A stretch of 10,890 bases of DNA from Phoronis ovalis (Eukaryota; Phoronida; Phoronidae), in NCBI GenBank assembly GCA_028565635.1, contig JAOXYB010035605.1, positions 1-10,890 of the forward strand, written 5' to 3'. The translations under genes were made by a program, and so were the position numbers. Of this stretch, positions 7,906 to 10,890 are shown in pieces (within the stretch, counting starts at the first letter, position 1; each line of letters opens with the position of its first letter). The notes under the pieces are model-generated. The model was not told the DNA's origin and made no database searches. It saw only the letters and a program-made list of their open reading frames with translations.

Positions 7906-8137
7906 CAAGGATAGCACATAACTCAACTTGTGCTTAGAATATCTAGTGCAATTGTTTTCTCTGCATAGATGCGAAACTTGCTTAATGTTTCATGCATTTA
8001 TGTCAGATAAGTAGCAGGGAATACGTCAATATACTTAGTTTTATCCGGGAGCAGGATGCATAGCTTCACTTCAACGTGTTACAGGTATCAAAAATTTATA
8101 TTTTGGACTGATTTGACCTCAGTACGTATTATATGCC

Positions 8138-8230
8138 GAACGCGTCTGTTAGCCCTGCTGTAGTTTCAGTTCTTGGGGCCCGGCCCGGAACGCGTCTATT
8201 AGCCCTGTAGTTTCAGTTCTTGGGACCCCG
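8138..8230. repeat. Tandem duplication, about 50 bp, two copies
   Basis: GAACGCGTCTGTTAGCCCTG begins copy 1 at 8138, and the same sequence with one change begins copy 2 at 8188. Copy 2 lacks a CTG and a few bases of the GC-rich junction. The GGGGCCCGGCCCGG at the joint is the most GC-rich spot in the window. Confidence 0.8.
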
Positions 8231-8457
8231 GAAATGACAGTACATATAGCACAATGAGGTTTACGCGTAGATTTATAAATCACAATTTACGACATTATCA
8301 ATTTTTAAGTTGATTTCCACTATTATGAATTCGTCCGAATCTGCTTAGCTTGTAAGCTATCAATTTATATACCTGTACAGGTACTGAATTAGATTTTAAC
8401 AATTATAGAATCATATTCTATATAGCCTATATGGATTCGTAAATGTTTCCATATTTA

Positions 8458-8573
8458 TTTACCACAGGGTATATAATTTACAAACGAGTTTTACACAGAG
8501 TATCTATTTCTGGAGAGTTATTTACAACAGGATATATTTTTCTATGTTTTTTCATTTACGACAGAGTGTATTT
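8458..8573. repeat. Degenerate ~32-bp tandem repeat, four copies
   Basis: The motif TTTACnACAGrGTATATTT starts at 8458, 8490, 8521 and 8555, spacing 31-34 bases. The open frame crossing it (8443-8640) shows the matching peptide repeats FTTGYII and FTTGYIF, which come from the repeat and are not evidence for a protein. A perfect 10-bp tandem pair CCCTCACATG follows at 8618-8637. Confidence 0.6.
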
Positions 8574-8639
8574 GGCCTCAGTGGGTATCAGCCGTACCGA
8601 GCAAGAAAGTCAAGTGCCCCTCACATGCCCTCACATGTA

Positions 8640-9038
8640 GCATTGCGTCATACAATGCGGTCATCGGGGGGCCAATTCAATATCTGTGCACAGTATAAAT
8701 GCCTGAAAGGATAAATTCACAGGGGATCATACTGATTAGCACCATTTTTACTCACTGATAAAAGAGATCACATTCAAATGAGAAGTTTGATTCAATTCTA
8801 TGCTCGTCCATGTGGAGCGATTTGGAGCAAATGCATACTGTCAGTAATGGAGAATTATACTGTGTTTCGCGAAACAATTTTTTCTAAAAAATGGCACATT
8901 CTAAAATTTTGAATCCTGTTAGAAAATATTTCACTTACGCTGATAAAAAATGTTTCAACCTCTTTTCCGCTAAAATGTAGAAAATAACATACGAATTTCA
9001 TTATGGTGACCATTTTGCTAATTAAAATAACTGTTAAT
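8640..9038. other. Gene-free spacer
   Basis: AT-rich sequence between repeat blocks. I see no coding frame, RNA gene or clear structure here. Confidence 0.35.
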
Positions 9039-9172
9039 ATCCGGGGTAATAGCTGATATTTCTGTCGTCTCTTAGCCTCCTGCTTATATTTTTGTACACC
9101 TCATTATCCGGGGTAATATCTGATATGTCAGTCGTCTCCTAGCCTTGTGCACATATTTTTGTACTCCTCATC
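9039..9172. repeat. 67-bp tandem duplication, two copies
   Basis: Copy 1 (9039-9105) and copy 2 (9106-9172) both begin ATCCGGGGTAATA and end in TTTTTGTAC followed by CCTCAT. They differ at about ten positions, with no length change. Confidence 0.85.
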
Positions 9173-10162
9173 ATCATCTGATCCATGTTAATTAATGCGA
9201 TGAAATTTTATTCAGAATAACTTCATTATCTACTATAACATAGCTCATATCTACTCCCCCGTTTTTTATAACCTATTATCTTATGATTTTTGTCGTATTT
9301 ATTGGAATTTTGTAGTGTACTTGAATATAGAACTCCGGAAATTAATTTTGTTGTATATTCGAAATATACCACGCTGGAACCTGTCAGGGAGGTTACAGCA
9401 CCGTTCCATATATCTCATCATGGAAGCGTATCGTTTATAGCTACTATATATAATGATGGCGACATTAATTCTATTCAAAATAACTTCATTAGTGAGGCAA
9501 ACTGAATTGATGCATTCAGTACTGAGTAAAACCGGTAAATAGTTTGAAAACATAAAAATATATCATCGACTTTCTTTAGTGTTTCTTTCTCATACCATGC
9601 ATGATTCGTATTCATTTTAAATTTCTATAATATGATGGTTGCTAACAAAATAACCACCACCTCGTTGTTTATTCACTCCATCGATTTGCCTTGCAAAAAT
9701 ATTTTTTTCGATTACATGACGAATGTTATAGTCTGCTGCGGTATAATATATGGAGTTTCAGGAAGTTGACATCCTTTTATTCAATATATTACAGCATTGC
9801 AAAATTAATATAAATGTAATATCATTTATCTTAACCTTGTTACATCGTCAGCTCTTGAATATTGAGTCTGCGATTGAGCTAACGCTTCAAATACCTTAGT
9901 TCTGTTTTATACATAAAATCAAATATAATGAAATAATATTGATTACATTTAATGTGAAGAATGTTGACGTTCGTCAGCCGGAACTAAAATATTGTCCGTT
10001 ATCTTCTTCTCCAGACACAAATTATGTCTTGTTTTATGTCGGGTGTTTGTGTACTTAACTTAATTGGGCAACATATTGGTATAAAACACAACTGATTTTC
10101 CCCACCCACTTCTATAATAGTTTCATGTAACTTATATCATTATAAAAATTTCCCAAACATTA
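9173..10162. other. AT-rich gene-free DNA
   Basis: No gene recognised. Overlapping short open frames on both strands at about 9290-9553 have no known motif. An 18-base sequence (TTCAGAATAACTTCATTA) at 9211-9228 recurs with one change at 9474-9491. The stretch from 9554 to 10162 shows nothing notable. Confidence 0.35.
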
Positions 10163-10507
10163 CGCGAAGAAAATTACCTGTTGGGAACTGAAGATTATTA
10201 TGTATCCTGCTCCCAGTTAGTTTTTCGTGCAGGCATGACCATCAAAATTTTTCGCTATTCCACTATGTAGATTATCCCCGGAAAATGCAACCTCACAACT
10301 GACAGAATTCATAGCTTTGTCCTAGCTCAAATTGCGCGAAGAAAATTACCTGTTGGGAACTGAAGATTATTATGTATCCTGCTCCCAGTTAATTCTTCGT
10401 GCAGGCATAACTACCAACAATGTTTCGCTATAATACTTTGTAGATTACCCCCCGGAAAGATACAACTTCACAAGTGACAAAATTCATAGCTTTGCCCTGG
10501 CTCAAAT
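10163..10507. repeat. 172-bp satellite-like tandem repeat, two copies
   Basis: Copy 1 is 10163-10334 and copy 2 is 10335-10507. The first 57 bases are identical. The rest differs by about 17 substitutions and three single-base gaps. Each copy contains an imperfect fold-back: GCGAAGAA near its start pairs with TTCTTCGTGC (copy 2, 10393-10402) or the weaker TTTTTCGTGC (copy 1, 10221-10230). The length is nucleosome-like, as in many satellites. Confidence 0.88.
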
Positions 10508-10644
10508 AATCCTATCAAATGTTTATATTTTACTTTCAAAAAAACTAGCATTAATTTCAACGATTTCCCTGTTAAACAAAAACAACCAAAAAAAGCCAGC
10601 GCCAAGGAGGAAAAAAGAAAAAATCATAAATTTAAGATTTTTGC
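10508..10644. other. A-rich spacer between satellites
   Basis: A-rich and partly purine-rich sequence (AACCAAAAAAAGCC, GGAGGAAAAAAGAAAAAATC). No gene. Confidence 0.4.
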
Positions 10645-10890
10645 ACTACTTCCAGCACTGCAGTTACATTAATTGTGACCTTATGCCAGACTGCAATAAT
10701 ACATGATTTTATTACAGACTACTTCCAGCACTGCAGTTATATGAATTGTGACCTTATGCCAGACTGCAATAATACATGATTTTATTACAGACTACTTCCA
10801 GCACTGCAGTTACATGAATTGTGACCTTATGCCAGACTGCAATAATACATGATTTTATTACAGACTACTTCCAGCACTGCAGTTACATGA
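10645..10890. repeat. 73-bp satellite array, three full copies and one partial
   Basis: Units start at 10645, 10718, 10791 and 10864; the last is cut by the window edge, so the array continues outside. Each unit begins ACTACTTCCAGCACTGCAGT and ends TGATTTTATTACAG. Copies differ at only one or two positions (TTACATTAATTG, TTATATGAATTG, TTACATGAATTG), which suggests recent amplification or homogenisation. The unit is itself a diverged dimer: CCAGCACTGCAGTTACATGA and CCAGACTGCAATAATACATG start 34 bases apart. Confidence 0.96.

Noticed and set aside
8443-8640. 65-residue open frame with FTTGYI repeats
   Set aside because: The peptide repeats follow from the underlying 32-bp DNA repeat.
9290-9553. 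Overlapping open frames on both strands
   Set aside because: Neither shows a known motif, and the overlap on opposite strands means at most one could be real; no evidence favours either.

Overview
The window reads as AT-rich arthropod nuclear DNA, from an insect or possibly a crustacean. The reasons are a delta-class-like glutathione S-transferase (a class best known from arthropods), GT-AG introns, a CAAAATGG start context, scattered microsatellites, a small terminal-inverted-repeat element inside an intron, and several minisatellite or satellite blocks. No tRNA, rRNA, CRISPR array or prokaryote-style operon is visible.

The only gene I can support is a complete four-exon, plus-strand GST (1349-3358, 211 residues). 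Its exons are 1349-1492, 1718-1776, 2641-2782 and 3068-3358. It has the thioredoxin-like glutathione-binding domain with a candidate catalytic Ser11, the cis-Pro motif, an ESR motif, and an all-helical C-terminal domain with the TIAD N-capping box. The segment that normally helps build the hydrophobic substrate pocket looks unlike textbook delta GSTs. The 3' UTR ends near an AATAAA at 3516-3521.

Upstream of the gene (1-1348) lie a 44-bp-arm hairpin (612-715), a head-to-head pair of forkhead-like sites (1067-1086), and two perfect matches to the antioxidant-response consensus RTGAYnnnGCR (943-953 on the minus strand, 1236-1246 on the plus strand). These fit CncC/Maf-type control of a detoxification gene. 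Intron 2 is long because it holds a roughly 611-bp element bounded by 28-29-bp inverted repeats (1825-2435).

Downstream the window is gene-poor. About 3790-4500 is a decayed 16-bp tandem repeat with a locally clear 64-bp higher-order unit. A perfect 26-bp palindrome lies at 4602-4627. Positions 4640-7816 are AT-rich with no convincing gene. A (TGAT)n tract at 7817 may be the 3' tail of a minus-strand non-LTR retrotransposon.

The last 2.8 kb is a series of small tandem duplications: about 32 bp x4 (8458), 50 bp x2 (8138), 67 bp x2 (9039) and 172 bp x2 (10163). It ends in a 73-bp satellite (10645-10890) that runs off the end of the window. I see no evidence for a multi-gene novel system. The most interesting material is regulatory (the ARE pair) and structural (the intronic element, the higher-order repeat, and the satellites with conserved fold-backs).
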